From Mycteria americana (taxonomy: Eukaryota; Chordata; Aves; Ciconiiformes; Ciconiidae): a DNA stretch of 64,000 nucleotides. This document shows, one piece after another, positions 37,889 to 52,800 of this stretch. The notes beneath the pieces were generated by a model. That model did not search any database and was not told the origin of the DNA. It saw only the letters and a list, made by a program, of their open reading frames with translations. The translations under genes and the position numbers were made by a program. The DNA lies in the NCBI RefSeq assembly GCF_035582795.1, contig NC_134374.1, positions 24,443,798-24,507,797 of the forward strand, read 5' to 3'. Position 1 is the stretch's first letter; each line of letters opens with the position of its first letter.

Positions 37889-40679
37889 CAGGATGAAGTG
37901 GGTTTGGTGGAAGACAAAGAGGGATGTGGCCACTTGAAACCAGCATCTGGAACTGGTGCTTGGCTGGAAAGGGGCTGCGGTGCTGGGCTGAAATGAAGCG
38001 CCAACCTGCCTTGCAAAGGTTTGTGCACAGCCCCAGCATCCCAGGGGCAGCGGCTCCTATCCTTTGCAGAAGTGGGCAAGACACAGCAGAGAAACCATAG
38101 CAGCAAAGAGGAGTTGGAACGTTAGTTTTGGTTGCCATTTCCACTCTGAAAACTGCATTTGGGAGCGCGAAGAGAGTTATGAACAAATGGAAATGATGTT
38201 TGATAGCAAGGAATATAGATTAAGAGTGGTTTATCGTGGTGCTTTCTTTCGCTTAAATATTGCTGGCTTGTCGAAAGAAACGTAGCTGTAGAAAAAATAC
38301 CCGTGTAGGAGGAGGCTGTCAGTTGTGGCATGTAGTGATTTTTATCAGTCGATGGTTCAAAGGCGTTTTCTCTGACGAATGAGCTATTCTCGCCACCCCG
38401 GGGACATGCCCAGAGGGTTGGCTGCGTTTCAGCGACAGAAGAGCGTGTTTGGCTTTGCTCTTTCCTCCTGCCTCAGCAGGGCTGGGCAGCCGCAGCCCTT
38501 CCCGGTACTCGGTTATCCTCCTTGCTCATAAATAATTGAGTTGTACAGAACAGGCAGAATGTACACAGGTGTTCTTATAGATGCAGCTATTCTCCACTGG
38601 AAAAACCAGTTTAATTGCGCTTCCATTTTATTATTTGATCTCTTCACTGTTCATAGTGTAAATAAGGAAGATTGGGGTTTTGGAACAGACTCCTGAAAAT
38701 CTCGGTTAAGAAGCCGTTACTTTAAAAACAATGTTTGTGAATTAAGATCTCCAGAAATATGGTTATTTTGTTCGGCTGTTATAAATACTTTATGAAAATG
38801 TCTACTCCGTCAAAGAGAATATGAATTTGCTGAGTGTTGAACAGAGCTGCAGAAATGTATATTAAAGATTCACAAACCAGATCGTAGGCTTCATTCAAGA
38901 GAGTCTTTCTCATGATTTTTTCAGTTAATGGTGTGCTTTGTGGACATGAGAATCTTTGTACGTTCCCTTGACTAAAAAGCGGGTTTAAAGCATAGCTTGA
39001 TGGTTTTATTCAAACAGATACGACTTTCAAAGCTGGCAATTAAGAACTCGGGATTTTGGCAAAGGCCCCCAGTGCTGAAATATTCAACGCTTTGTGCTCG
39101 CGCTGGGGTTCGTCTCGCTTGCGGAGGAGTCAACACTGGATGTGAGCCCTGCAGCTCACCCCAGATGCCTTGCGACGGGGCCACGCACCGCGTGTAGGTC
39201 AGCGGCACCAGGCACCCAGCTGCGGACGAGGACATCTTTTTTCCACGTCTCCCTCACTGAATACAAGATTAAGTAGTCTGGAAATGGAAACTGAAACAAA
39301 ATCAGTGCTTCGGGAGGGGTGGCCTGGAGATTATTGCATTATTTTCACGCCCTGTTGCTTGCGTGGGTATATGGGATCGCTTGGCCCCACGCCGCTATGG
39401 GGTGGGCACCTTCGCCGCCGGCGTGGCTGAAGCCAGGGCTCGTGCCCGGGCTGCTCAGCCGCACGTGGCAGCGCTGCTTATCTGCTACGCTGCTATTTTA
39501 AAAGGTACATGAGATTTTGAGTTGTATTCTAGCTATCTCGGGTATTTCAAGAGTGCTTATTTTTACAGTAGCCAAGCACAGCGAGTCCTAAACACGTGCA
39601 TGTTGTGTGTAACACAACGCGTGCATATTCTAATTAAATCCTGAATGCTATTTGTTTATTGAAGACTAAGCTATAGCTATAACTGATTTTAACTTGCCTA
39701 ATTTTTTCCCTAACAAAGCATGATTTATTTGAATGGATCCTGCAATCAGTTACTCAGGGCGGCGTATCTCTCTGCAGTCATTTGGACTGTTCTGTGTCTT
39801 ACTGCGCTTACCTTTTTTTTTTAAGGACAATGAAATCTTCCACATGTATTAGCATAATTCCTTGTGAAAGTGACTGTGCTAAAGTCATTGACTAATGCAG
39901 TTTGCAAACCAGAATATTTTTCAGAGAGATTACTTCCTTCTGGGGGGATATGCAAATACAGTCTTCTTTTTATTCAAATATTTTAGGAATTATACTAAGT
40001 GGGAAATTAGTTAGTGATTGTTCCTGAATCATTACACAAGCCACTTGTACACTGACTGCATATTAAGAGCAGTTATTTATAACAATAAGTCGACTCCACA
40101 AAGGTCAGATAATATAAATAGTACTGCTGGATTCACGCAAACATAATTCATTAAGGATTAATGTCTGTCTAGTAGTAGAAAACACTACAGTAGCCACTTT
40201 GCCTTCACTAATTTCTTTAAGATGAACATCCTTTAGAGTTTTGTGATACTTTATGTATTGTCTGATCCAAGGAGATAGCAAGGATTGACTGGGATGTTTT
40301 AAGGTCAAGCTCTGGGTTTTTACGGAGCACCAGGGGTTGAAAGGTGAGGAGGCACAAGCCCTCAGCTCTCTGGCACCGCTAAAATTGGCAGCCTGTGGTG
40401 ATCCAGGGTCCAGAAAAGGAAGGTGCCCTCTTCGTAGAGTGTCTCTGGCCTGATCATCGGTTTCAGCAGGTGCTTTTAACATATTCCAGAAAGCACAGGA
40501 TAATCAAAAGCCAAGCCTGGCAGCCCAGAAACAAGGCAAGCTCCCGAAGAGCGCGGAACTGGACCATGAGTAAACCAGGAGCTGAGCTGAAGTGATGGCT
40601 CTTCCAAGGATGCTCCTGGACTAACACAGAGATCCGAGAGCTGGAGAGGCTTTTGGACGAGAGGAAAAGGTGCTTCTTG
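37889..40679. other. Gene-poor intergenic sequence
   Basis: No gene seen. 38560-38990 and 39500-40090 are AT-rich with few CpGs and could include conserved noncoding elements. 39080-39480 is GC-rich. Open frames are short. Confidence 0.45.
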
Positions 40680-40860
40680 AAGAGTCGTAGTATACAGCTG
40701 GTTGAATAGTGGTATCCAATGACAAGATGACACAGTTAAAATGAGATAAAACATGCCAATAGGAAGGCATTCTCAATGCGTTCCACACTACACAGCTAAA
40801 TAAAGTAAAATGTGACAATTTAAAGGTATTTTCAATGATTGCCACACTATACATTTTGCC
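40680..40860. repeat. Degenerate tandem repeat, about 61 bp, two to three copies
   Basis: The segments GGCATTCTCAATGCGTTCCA then CACTACACA (about 40766) and GGTATTTTCAATGATTGCCA then CACTATACA (about 40825) align over about 60 bp including the preceding AAAACATG/AAAATGTG. A weaker third copy (GGTATCCAATGACAAGATGA then CACAGTTAAA) precedes them near 40710. Confidence 0.6.
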
Positions 40861-43800
40861 ACATGGACAGTGTTAGCCCTGTAGCAAGTGTAAGCCAGGG
40901 AGACTGTGAAAGCATGGTCCATCTCCTCTCACTTCATACAGCCCACGAGCAACCGGTGCCCACGGAGGATTTCCTCATGCAACAGCACTCCTGCTTTCCC
41001 ATTTCACCGTGCAAGATCTGCTTGTGCCTGGAAGTTTCCATCTGAGTAGGAAGAAAAAGCAGATTTATTGCTGACTTGCCAACATCCCATTGAAATTCAG
41101 CTGGAGATGTATCCTGCTTAGGTAAGATGCTTTGGTGGCAGCTCACCCTCTTGGCCGTATCTCTTGTAGGATGGACACCCTCAGATATAACTGAAGAATA
41201 AGATCTATATTACTACAGACAGGGTAAAAGAAGAAGAGATAAAGAGGGAGAGAGAAGTAGTCATTATAGGCTGAGCAGAGGAGAGAGAAAGATTATTAGT
41301 GGCTCGAATGACCTGTCTGCCCAGGGCATTGGAAGTCCACCAAAATAAACAATTGGCCAAGGAGATGCGAGTAAACAGATAATGTAAAATTTGTGTTGCT
41401 TCAGTTTCTTCGTATTTAATGAATGTAGTGACTGGACTTCACAAACAGGTTGCTTTGGACACTGTGTTCAGCAAAAGTGAACAAATCAGCTGAGCTGCTT
41501 TGAAAAAAAACAGGTTGCAGAGCGTGACCTGCTTCGAGCCTGCGAAAGTGCTTCTCCTTCCTTGCAGAGCAACAGGACACGTGGCTTTAATAAGCAATTT
41601 TACAGGACAACAGAAAGTTCTTCCTTTAAATGCATTGTTACAGTCGTAAAACAGAGGAGCCGTGAAAAGCCACGCTCTGGTTAAAACCATCAGGAAACTG
41701 TGCCCCATCTTACTGACATAAGCTTATAGCGTCTGAGCTATTGGGAGAAAAGAACTTCAGTTTCACGGTGAAGCTGTCGGAGCACTTGGGAAGGTCAACG
41801 GGACGATCTCCATCTGTTGGTCGGCACGTGCTAACCTCCCACCGAAGCAGGGGTTTGCTGCGTGGGTGAGCGGAGCTGGTGGCTGCTGGTGGCACTGGGC
41901 ATGGGCTGCCGCGCCAGCTCAGCCCCGGGGTGCTCTGCCCCAGCCAGGGGCATCTCTGCCTCGCCGGTCCTGCCCCTCCTTATGCTTTTTGGTTTGCTTT
42001 TCTGTTTCTTTTTGTGACGCGGCCAACTTGCTGGATATTTGGAAGGTAAATTGTATTTTCATGTTGTAACAGCAAGTGCTCTGCACGGCAAAAGCGAGGT
42101 GGAAGAGGCGTGATAATCTCCATTTGGACTTTTCCATGCACCCATAGTGAATCCTTCCTGCCCTTGCATGGCTCCTTTGCCTGTTTGTGAACCCATACGG
42201 CCTTTGGCATTAGCCGAGAAGCCCCACAGCGGAGGTGTCTCGTCCTGCTCTGCATTATTGGGCTGTGGCCAGCAGAGCTGAGGTGGCCCTGATGCAGGTG
42301 GCTGAAGGTGGCACGGGGACTGGAGCATCACCATCCCGGCTCCGCCGGGCACAGACCCGAGTACAACGCCTTGAGCTGTCCAGGAAAGGCTGTGCCGGAG
42401 GGAGACGGGTGGGTTAGGGAGGCACGCAGGGATGGAGGTGGAGGAAACGCATTTCTCAGTGACAAATGCTTTCCCAGTGTTTCATATGTGGCTGAGAAAT
42501 TATCTCCACGCATTTGTCTAATTAACCTACAGGCATATGGAAGTCGTGGTGTTTTGACAGTGGAGGAGCTGTAAAACGTTATTACCATAGCTGTAAAACT
42601 AAACATTAGACTATCGTATCCCAGTCAGCACGAAGCCTCATCCTCTCAACGGCAGCCAAAAAAATGATCATCAAGCCCCGGAGAGCGGAGCTGGTGGCAG
42701 CGCTGCCCACGGGCTCCCCGCCCGGCTGCTGACTCAGCGCCGCGTCCTACACACCGCACCGATGTTCCCGAGACCTCCTACTCAAGTGCTGAGGAAGCTA
42801 CCATTTACGAGTTGGCTTTGTTCCCCTGGACGGTTTCCAGCCTGCAGCTACGATCCGCTGGCACAGTTCAGGAGCACCAGGGCTTTTAGGAGGTGCCGAA
42901 ACGCTGTATCCTTGTAAAGGCTGCACACGCTCCCCTCAAAGCGATCCTAGTCCCCTTTTATCATTTCTTTCATTCGGCAGAGCAAAACTTTGGCCTCTGG
43001 CAGGCCAGCACGTCGTCCTTCCTGCACGTATTCCCATTGGCAAAACCGGTTAGACGTCTTGAAATCTTTTTGGAGCTGCTCAAGATACAGAACAGCCGAG
43101 GGAGGGCTTAGGCAGGAGGCAGGGTGCCTGTCTGATGTGACTGTTTCAGTAACGAAGCCGTGCTAAATTGCAACAGGTTTGTCAGCGTTGTCCTTGGAGG
43201 ATAAGGGAAGTTTGCGGATAATTCACAACGCAATATGGAAACGTATTAGTAAGCAACTAATTGGTTAGGAGTAGTCTATCCGGTAATTTATGGACCACGC
43301 TATGGAGCCTTACTCCTGCTGAGACAACGTTCAGTGACAGGAGCAAAGGATGGCCCAGGCAGGGAGTCAGTCTGTGCCGGAGAACAGCACGAAGGGGCCA
43401 CAGCTCAGGTTTGGCCGGTGCAGCACCACTCAGACCAGTTTTGCTCCAGAACCGCTTAAACCACGGGAAGTTTTTAGTCCAGTCCGTGATTGGGCTTCTT
43501 ACCCTTTATGTTTTATTCTACAAAATAATGAGAATCCTGAATCTCTGATCGTCATGGTTAAGCAAGAAATTCCAAGCCTGTTTTAGAAAAGATTTCCCTT
43601 TTTTTTTTTTTTTTTTTTTTAACATTTCTCTCCTCTCAGGTGTGGCAAAACCCCACTGGAAACCATCCGCTTCATCACTCGGCCAGCCCGTCCTCCGAGA
43701 AGGGGAGCCAGGCTGGTGTCCAGCATCCCGCTCTGGTCACCATGACAACATGATTGCCCAGGACAGCGAAAGAAAAATCCTTTGGAAACCTCTGGAGCTC

Positions 43801-46800
43801 AAGAGGAATCTAAATAATTATCACCCCGGACTTCTTCTGTCTCCAGGGACAACTGCGAAGGACCACGGTGACGCATGCTCTGATGTCAGCTCCGAACCCC
43901 GGCGAACCCACCATAGGAATTCGCCGTCAGCGACGCGGCTGCTGGCTCCTGGCCGCGTCCCCGGTGCTGTTGGTGTCACGCAGTGAATGACAATGAGCAG
44001 AGGAAAGGTTCGCTCCGCATTAGGACCTGAAGCGCTAATGAGTGTTAACAGCTCGTAAAAGAGCCTGTGCTCCTGCATATTAATAACGCACCCGAAGCGG
44101 CGAGGCATGAGCGTGCAATAGAAATAATAATTGCAATATTTAAGGGAAAATAAATAGATAAGCTAACGTGAAAGTTCACTTCATTCGCGTGGCATAATTT
44201 TGCTTTTTATCTTTGTATGCGGTATGACTAAACGCGGGATGACAGGGAAAACGCAGAGCTGCAGATGACCCGTCATTTGCAAGTATTAGCGTGCTGCATA
44301 TTTGGCTGTCCGTATTCGAAATGGTTTTTCTTTGAAAGGAGGTACAAAGCAAACGCTGGGCTGGGCAGGCTATTTCCCCTGATGGCTCCAGATGTTCTTT
44401 ACGCTTGGTCCTTCTCTTGTCATTTGCGAAGTGCATCTGCCCAGCCGCGTGAGGACTGATTCAGCGGGTGCTGCGAGGTGGCACGCAGGAGCCTTCTCTT
44501 CTGCCCGGGTTTTTTTTTTTTAAAATCTGAATTCCGACTTCAGGTTTTAAGAGCGGGAGGCTTCGTAACTGGAACAATGGTCACGAGTGGAAGGTCTTCC
44601 TGCAGTGGTTTTGAGCATCAATAACGATTCATTTATAGAACTTATTACACAGGTTATTTGTGTAACAAGTTCAGGCAGTGTTTTGGAGTCACTGCAGCTG
44701 TTCCAGGCTAGAGCAGCTCAGCTTCAGGGGTGCGATGATACCTCCTGCAAGACAGACTCCTCCTGACCTCACTGAGCCAGGACTCTGCCCTCAGCCCTGA
44801 CACTTTGCTCTTTGAAGGGGCTGGCATGCATCTTCACGACAGACGTCACAGCGCTGGGCTTAGGAGATGAATTTGGGCTACATTACAGCTTAGCTTCCTG
44901 CAAGGAGAAAGAAGCAAAGACCAGAAAAATCAGGGGAGCAGACACGTTTAGGAGAACCCCGGATCCGAGCAGAGAGCATTTTGGCCACGGGACCTGACTT
45001 CTTGCCCAGCCTACGCTGAAGAATTGCAGCAGCTACTCCAGCATCAGCTGCGACATTTTTTTGTTTTGAGCAAGCAAAAAAGTAAAGGTTGCTCTCTGCC
45101 CACTTCATAACGCTCAGCTGGGAAATCCCGAGGATGTGGAGCAGAAACAATTGGATATAAAATGACAAAGTGGCATTATTCTATATTATAGACTTTTTGC
45201 TGAATCAATACATGTCAGAAAGTATTTTGTAGCCCAGAGCTATCAAGGAAGAAAGTTCTCCACCGTATTCCTCTAAGTTCAGTGGTTTCTTTTCCTCCTG
45301 CATAGACTGCGTCTGTCGAAGGAGCCCACACCTCCTGGGGCAGCAGCCACAGGAGCTCCAGAAAAGAGCAGTACGTTATAGAGGAAGGCAATACAACCCT
45401 TCCCTGCTAAAATTTACTCTTCTTAACCCATGGGTGAAGTACTTGGCCCGCTTTTTTCCCCCCCCAGAAACACAAGAGAAAAGCTGTAAAGTTTTGGGGT
45501 GAACCTGACGGAGGAGCGGGTGTGTTCATCAGCGCTATGTGAACCCACGTTATTGGGACAATGTGGGAAAACACTGCTCTTTGTGCCCAGGTCCCCTCTC
45601 CTCAGTACGTTTCCACCCCGATTAACAAATGTCTTTACTTAAAGGAGCATTCTTCCTCCGAGCTCCTCTCCGCGCTGCCGTTTTGCATCTAAGCCCTCGA
45701 TTTAAGCAGGGCAGCGGAGCCGGGAGGCAAAAAGAGCCCCGCAGAACGGCTCGCACACCTGCGACACGCTCAGCACCGCGGCCTCATCCTGCCAGGCACC
45801 AGGGGACCCCCCCGAGAAATAACTAAAGGTGAACGTCCCCCGCCTCCCCCCCGGGCCGAACGCTGCGTCAGAGCGGGAGAAGTTGCTGTAATTATCATTC
45901 GATGGACCGAGGCACAGCTCAAACGGCGCGGGCGCACCCCGAATAAGCTGACGAACCGGCAGAGCAGGCGTCGATGTTGCTGCAGAGCTCTCCAAACATT
46001 TCCTCTCCTGCCCGTACCGTTCATGCCGCCGAGGCTCAGCTACCTGCTCCCGAACAACCCTCGCTTTACAACCCGGCGCAGAGCCAGCCCCGTGTCAGGG
46101 CTCCCCGGGGTCAGGGGAGAGGGGTCTCGCCTCAGCACATCCTATTACCAGCAGATAATTAAACGCAACAACCCTATCAATGCTACAGAATTATTATAAG
46201 AAATAAACTTATTTTAGCACTAGGTATTACATCAAACGTAACCTCAGCTCTTGCGAGCAAAGGTCCCTTGAGCGGTGCAGGCAGGAGGGAGGGCAGGATG
46301 CCCAGCGCTGTCACTGAGCTCCCAGTAGGTTGTTCAACAGGTACAGGTGACAAATGACCTGACTGTTAATTAAAAGCTGATTATGTTCTGCAAGAAATTG
46401 CTACCAGGTGTTCTGGGTAAATAAAAGGAGAGGCTGGGCTGGTGCTTGCCTTTAGAGAGCTGGGGGGAGAGGAGGGTGGGCAGCTGTTAGGCCATGGGCT
46501 CTGTGGGGAGAGCGTTGTCTTCAATTTTAAGAAAATCGTATTTATTTCATTAGTGCTTTCTTGCTTGTGACTTGGATGCAGCGTTGTCTCCTGGCTGGTA
46601 CTGCCGGCAGCTGTCCTTTTCTTTTTCCTCTGGGATTCTCTGATTTGAGCAGATTTCAACGTCTTCTGGTGTTTTGGTCTTCCTGAAAAAAAAACGAAGA
46701 AATCAGGAAAAAGCTTTGATACCTTAAAAGAGCTGGCTATGCTTAATGCTTGCCTCTGGTTACCTGCTAGGTGTAACGCAGCCAGGGGGCCAGAGCTGTT

Positions 46801-49800
46801 TTGTACCCCGGGGCGGCAGCAGCAGCAGCGTGGGAGGAAACCCTCTGCCCCGGCACCGCGCTCCCACCTGGGGTAGTAAAAATGCCTCTGCGCTCCAGGT
46901 GAGGTTAAAAATTGCACTTCTGCTCTAAATGAGCAAAAATAATCCTTCTCCATAGGATGTAAAAACTAATCCTGCTCCAAATCCTCTGAGTAGTCAGAGC
47001 TCCCAAAACCTGGGCAAGGACATTTTTTGGGGGGGCAGCGGGGGGGGGGAGCTAAACCAGGGGGGCTCTGGGGAAACAGCAAATATCCCCCCAGCGACAA
47101 ACCAGCCCCCAAACTACCCCTGGCTGGCAGAGGTGATGCCCAGGGCCCTCGCATCCCCCTTGGCAGCTCCTGTTTTCGGTGCCGTGATGCACGGGGCAGC
47201 TGCCCGCAGAGAGGCAGCTACTCTGAGCAGGTCCTATATACCGGAAAATTAACTATTTCTGGCAAAAAGAGCCAGAATTTTGGAAACGCTCTGGCTGTTA
47301 CAGCCACTCGGTTGTGATTTACTGACGGACGGGCGGTTGTCTCCTCTTTATTTCCCTGCTTGGGTGGTGGCAGCAGCGTGACAGAGCTGAGCTACTGCTG
47401 GGTGAGTGACGCCCCACGAGTGGAGCTGCTCACGAGCACCTGAAGTGGGTCTGAGTAACACCTACAAAAAAAGGCGAGTACGAAGTGGTGTGCCTGCGTG
47501 CTTGGCGTTTGTGCGTGCATGGCACCGCGTCTGTGCACCTTTAATTTTATATATAATAGGAAAAAGGAAAATTAGGTTCCCAAGAAAAGACAGCTGGCTG
47601 GGCTTCTAATAATACCCCAGGGTGAATTCCCTTCGATACAGGCAATTCCCGTGCCCTCCACCACGGGCGAGCCGCGCAGGCGGATGAGGGGCTTTCGGGC
47701 AGCGTTCCCCGGGGAGCGGGGCTGTCGGGGCAGCCACGGTGCCGGCTCCTCCGGCCCCTCCTGGGGACGGCCGCTGGCGTCCTCGCCCTGCCCGCTCCGC
47801 GGCACTCGGGGGGGTTTGCCCCTGCCTCCAGGCAGGGCAGGCAGCTGCGGCTTGGCGAGAAAGCTCGCAGGTCTGCTGCTTTCAATTAAGTTTCATAAAT
47901 TGCTTTATTTATTGCGACGGCTCTGGTTCACTGTTACTCCCCTGTAATGAAAGTCCACTGTATTAATTTTATTTCCCCCTCAGCACAAATAACTAGTTAA
48001 ATGGTGAGTGTAGGAGTTTCTCTTTTTAAGTGTCGTCTGTTACTCCAACTATAAAAAAGTTTGTGTACTTTTATGTTCCTTAACGCATGCAGCGATGGGA
48101 ACAAGGGAACATAAGGGGGGAAAAAAGGGGGACGGGGAAAAACCACCCTGATATTCATATCGCCGGTGGCAGACTTTTGGTTTAGCTGTCAGGAGAACCA
48201 AGGATGAACTAAATTTGGGGACAGAAGAGGGGTAGGTGTGGCGGATGCCTCCTGGGTGCCATTCAGCATCCCTACCTGTGTATTTTGCTCCCCCCATCGC
48301 ATCTGAATGCCAAAACGGAGTATCTAGAACAGCGTGCGAAGCCAACGAGGACACGTTTATCTGTCACAGCCAACAGTAATCGCCTGTCAACCTGCCCTGG
48401 CATGCCACGATGTCCCAAGGTATTACGAAGTTATCTTGTGCAGCGTTTTACATCGAATAGTTATTTGTCATTCAAACGCTTAATATCTGCTAACGTGATT
48501 TGCACAGCAATATTACGTTGTGTACGTTTATCTGTGACATTTCAAGGAAACCAATAGAGCTTTTAAACAAGTCTCTGAGCAGCATTCACGATGCTGGCAT
48601 TCTAGTTTTCTCCCATTCAGAGTGAATTTGTATACACCTCACAGAGCTGGGAAGGATATTACATTTTTAGCTCATTGTAGGAGAAATCTCATCTCTTCCT
48701 ATCACCCAGTTACTGTAGGTGCGTATTTCTTTTATTCAAGTTCCGTATCAACCACTGACTGCACCAGGCTGAGCAGAAGCTGCCCTGGGAAGGGAACAAC
48801 CAGACCATACCGCACATCAGACGGTGCCGTAGCTGGGGATGCTCGCAGAATTACTCTCCCAAGCTTGGCACAATTTTATTTGCCCTTTTGGAAGGGCCAT
48901 GGGAAAGATTCCCATCCTCAGCAGCAGCCATGCACGTATTTAAATTGTTAATTTGATAGGAGAGCCTCTTCTTCCCAGCCCTAAAAGTAATTCTTGTTGA
49001 GACTTAAAATGGATAATTGACTGGAACTAGCAAAGCTCCTCTGATGAAAAACAAGCTGTAAGATCTAAATCAATAATATATCATTCCCCATCTTTCTTTA
49101 TGTCGACAAGATGTTCCTCTAAGGAGAGGGGATGTAGCCATGGAATGGATATAAATGCTGCTTCACTGCCAAACCTTGGGTACCTGACACAGTGGGGTAA
49201 ATTTTGACCCCAATAAAGCTGATGGGGGAATATTGTTTCCTTGATAACATGCTTTTACCCGCTCAATAGAGATATGTATTGCCTCAGTCTAGCAAGAGGT
49301 TTTATCAAAAGAGGTTTGTCTTATATTTCCAGATATTCTTTCTGTCCCTCTGCTGTTACAGCACTCCTCACACCTGGCTGTACTTCCCTGGCTCTATTTT
49401 GGGGAAGGGAAGATTTATGAAATGCCTTTTATTTTGCATTGCATATAAAATTATAAAATTTAAAACCGCTTTATAGGGAAAGCACATGGGCACTTCCAGC
49501 TGGTGGCATGTCATCTCCGGCTCAGATCCTGCTGCTGGTTTGAATCACGGACAGCTTGTTCGGAAATTTCCAGCTGGGATTCGTCCCCTCCCGTGCCAAC
49601 ACCACTTCTCCCGGGATCCTCCAGCCCGTTGGCTCCCGCGCCGACAGGGTTACGCAATTATCTCGTGTCCCTTCCCAAGCACGAGCCCAAGCGCAGCAAG
49701 TTCAAGCTCCGCTGAAGAGCGTTGCTATTTCTGGTGGGTGCTGCTGAGCCTCTGCGCTGCTTGGCACGGGCTCACAGCTGCCCAGGCGCTTACCAGTGAG

Positions 49801-52800
49801 AAATAGCTGGACGGTGATTTTTAGTTAGTGGTTAGCCTGGAAGGGAGACATGCAAGCTCTTAAAATTTGTATAGGGAGCGGAAGGAATATAGTGCTCTAG
49901 CCTCGAAAAGTGAGAGGCGACGCTTGTGCTCGCACACATTTTCTTTGCCCTCTTCCAAGAGAGAAAAACACCTGAATCGTTCACGCATCGCCTAGGCACT
50001 ACGTCTCGCATCCTAAACGCGATTCTCGGGACGCCTTAAAGCGGGATGTCCGTTAAAACTGGCAGAGTCCCTCCTGTGCTTTAAGCAAAAGCAGGCTGGT
50101 CCATGCATTAATGGCACGTGCCATTAGTATGTACGTGCCGGTCCTCGCCTGACCCCGTAACGGATCCAGAAAAGGTGGATAAGATTCCAGTTTACATAAT
50201 TTATTTGTAATTTCAGATGCCTTTAAGCAACAAACCAACTAAATTCTTCGTTATTCTGACTTAAACAGAAGGCGGCAATCATTTCTTTCCTTTGAGTCTG
50301 GCAGCGTAAAGTTTTTTGCTTTTAAAATTCAGTGCATGCTTGTGGTTTTCTTTTTCCCAAGTTGTCTGTACTGGGTGACTGAGCACCCCAAATATTTACC
50401 GACTCGCAGATGACAAGGTGGGAAAGGCCAACTTAATTTGTTTAGCCTAAATCCCTAGACAATACACATGATGGGCTGCTCTGTTGCCATTTAAATATTT
50501 ATATAGAGCTATCAGCTGCTTGACCCCGTTTCCTTCTCTATTAAATATCTCCTCCTTGCTAAATCAACGTGGCTTCTTCCATTTCTGTTGCGATTTAGAG
50601 CCGAACCCAACAGTTTGCTGTGATTTGGGGGATGGCATTATATTTTGCCATAAATGATCCTGCGGTTATGAACTCTTCTCACTGTCTGATGTGTCGGTAT
50701 TCCACCAAGTGTTGCATTTTCAGAGTGAGAGCCCGCGCTCCGCGCAGAGAGGCGAGGCCTTGCTTTAATAGCCCTTTTGGGAAGCCTGCATGGGAAGATG
50801 AAAATTGTAATATTCTGTATTTCTTAGCCTTCATTATATTTTAATGGATTTTTTTATAGCTGTCCTGATTGGGTTTGAGTTGGGTTTTTTTTAATACGCT
50901 TCCCCTCTGTCATTTTTTACATCTGTCTGAAGGAACCAGACATGTTCTGCAGCCTCTACCGCTGCTCTGCCCTCGGTTGTTTTTCATTCAGCTCCTCAAA
51001 CGGATTGACGGATCTTTTCAATTCGGGGTGATTAATGACTTGGCAGGATCTGACTTAGCGTCTCCACAACAAACTCATAACTAACCTTCTCCCTCTCTAA
51101 GCAGAGCTCACCATACATGGTTTTTTTTCTTTTATATCCTCTATTACGTGTAATATATCCTCACACCTTGGCAAGAGGTGGGTATTTTTTTTCCACCGAT
51201 GACGCACATCTGCTCCGGAGGCAGGTTTGTTCCCATGGTCTGTTACCTCCAACTCTTCCACGTGCTGCCTCCTGCTCCTGAAAACCTCATCGGTGTGGAT
51301 GGTCCCACAAGACCACATCTCTCTTCTTTACCACCATGAAGCCATTACCCATTGCCTGGATGGGTGCGCTGGGGGTGGCATTTTCACCCGTTTACACAAC
51401 CTGCTTCACCCTCGGCTCGCCTTCCCCACCTGCCCAAGTGTTTTCTCCTATGTTGAGACCCAACACCTGGTGACTCGTTAGGTCAAGTTTTCATTAATTC
51501 ACTAGGAAAAATATCCTTGGCTCTGTATGCGTGGGTTTATAAAGCATTCTGGACTTCTGTAGCTGTTCTTTGTGACTTTTTTGTTGCAGTTTATTTTCTT
51601 TTTCAAATAATTTTTTTTTTTTTATGTTCCAAAACCTAATCCAGAAATATATATAACTTGCAAACTGTTTTAAATGCATTTGTTAAAAAAAAAAAGGGGC
51701 AAAAAGGAGACAGAAATAGTGACAGTTTTATTTCAGGAGACTTCACCTTCACGTGCTGCCCTGGCTTGCAGGCAAGCCTTTCCCGTCTGCTCCTCCGTGG
51801 CTCCAGCCAAGTGGGCAGCTCTCCTTAACCTGGCCAGGAACCGCACACCACCTCCGGCTGGACCCCGGAGACGGACCTGCCTCCCCAGAGGCTCTCAGTT
51901 GATGTCTCGTTGGATGTGGACTCAATACAGCTCTTCGCAGCCATTTAAAGCTCCTCCACGTGGAGCGCGAAGGTTTGAGGAAGACTCGCCAGCGATCACA
52001 GAAGTGCTCCCTACAGGCTGGGAGAAATAGTTTGGTTTTAGAGGAATAAAGGCTTCTGGGTCCTAATAAAAAGGTGCGGCAAGGGCTGGTTTTGGCAACA
52101 AACTTTGCTGAATAAGTGCAACTCAGGACAGGGAGAAAAAAAATTGTATTTTGCCAAGCAGGAGCTTGTAACTAAGAGGGCTTGAGTTAATGGTGGCTCT
52201 GAGAACAGGCTCCCGCTTCTACTGAATTTTCCCTTGATGGTGAGGGGGTGTGAGAATTAATGGCAGCAAAATATTGACAGTCCACCTCCTCTTCCCCTGC
52301 TCCAGGGGACACCGGCAGCATCTTCTGCACTTTCAGGGTTGACCCTGGGCATTTGACCCAGGGGAGCACTGGGACACCCCAAAAGTGTTGGCTCAGTAAC
52401 GATCATTTCAGCACCCCAGCACCAAGAGCGAGTTGGATTTTGAGTATCATTTTCCTAGCTCAGCAGTGGACTCTAGCCTGAAAATCATAAGAAAATTGGT
52501 AAGTGCGCACACCTATGTTCATTACACAGCCATTAACTAAAAATAGCCCCTCTGTAACCTTCATAACTGGACTTTGGGAAGAAACAGTAATACATACCTG
52601 TAATAACAGTGCATTGCACTGGGCTGCAACTCAGCTACGTCACGATCAGAGGAAAAAGTTATATTTCATTAATTTTGCAGAAAATGTATGGCAGTCTCTG
52701 CCTAATGAATACTAATAGAACCTTTAAAGCTCATTTACCAAATACATACAATTAAAGGACAATGAGAGGCATTACTTACAGAGCACATTCGAGCATTACT

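Noticed and set aside
46381-46953. 190-codon minus-strand open frame
   Set aside because: Low-complexity Ser/Pro-rich end, no recognisable family and no splice or promoter context.
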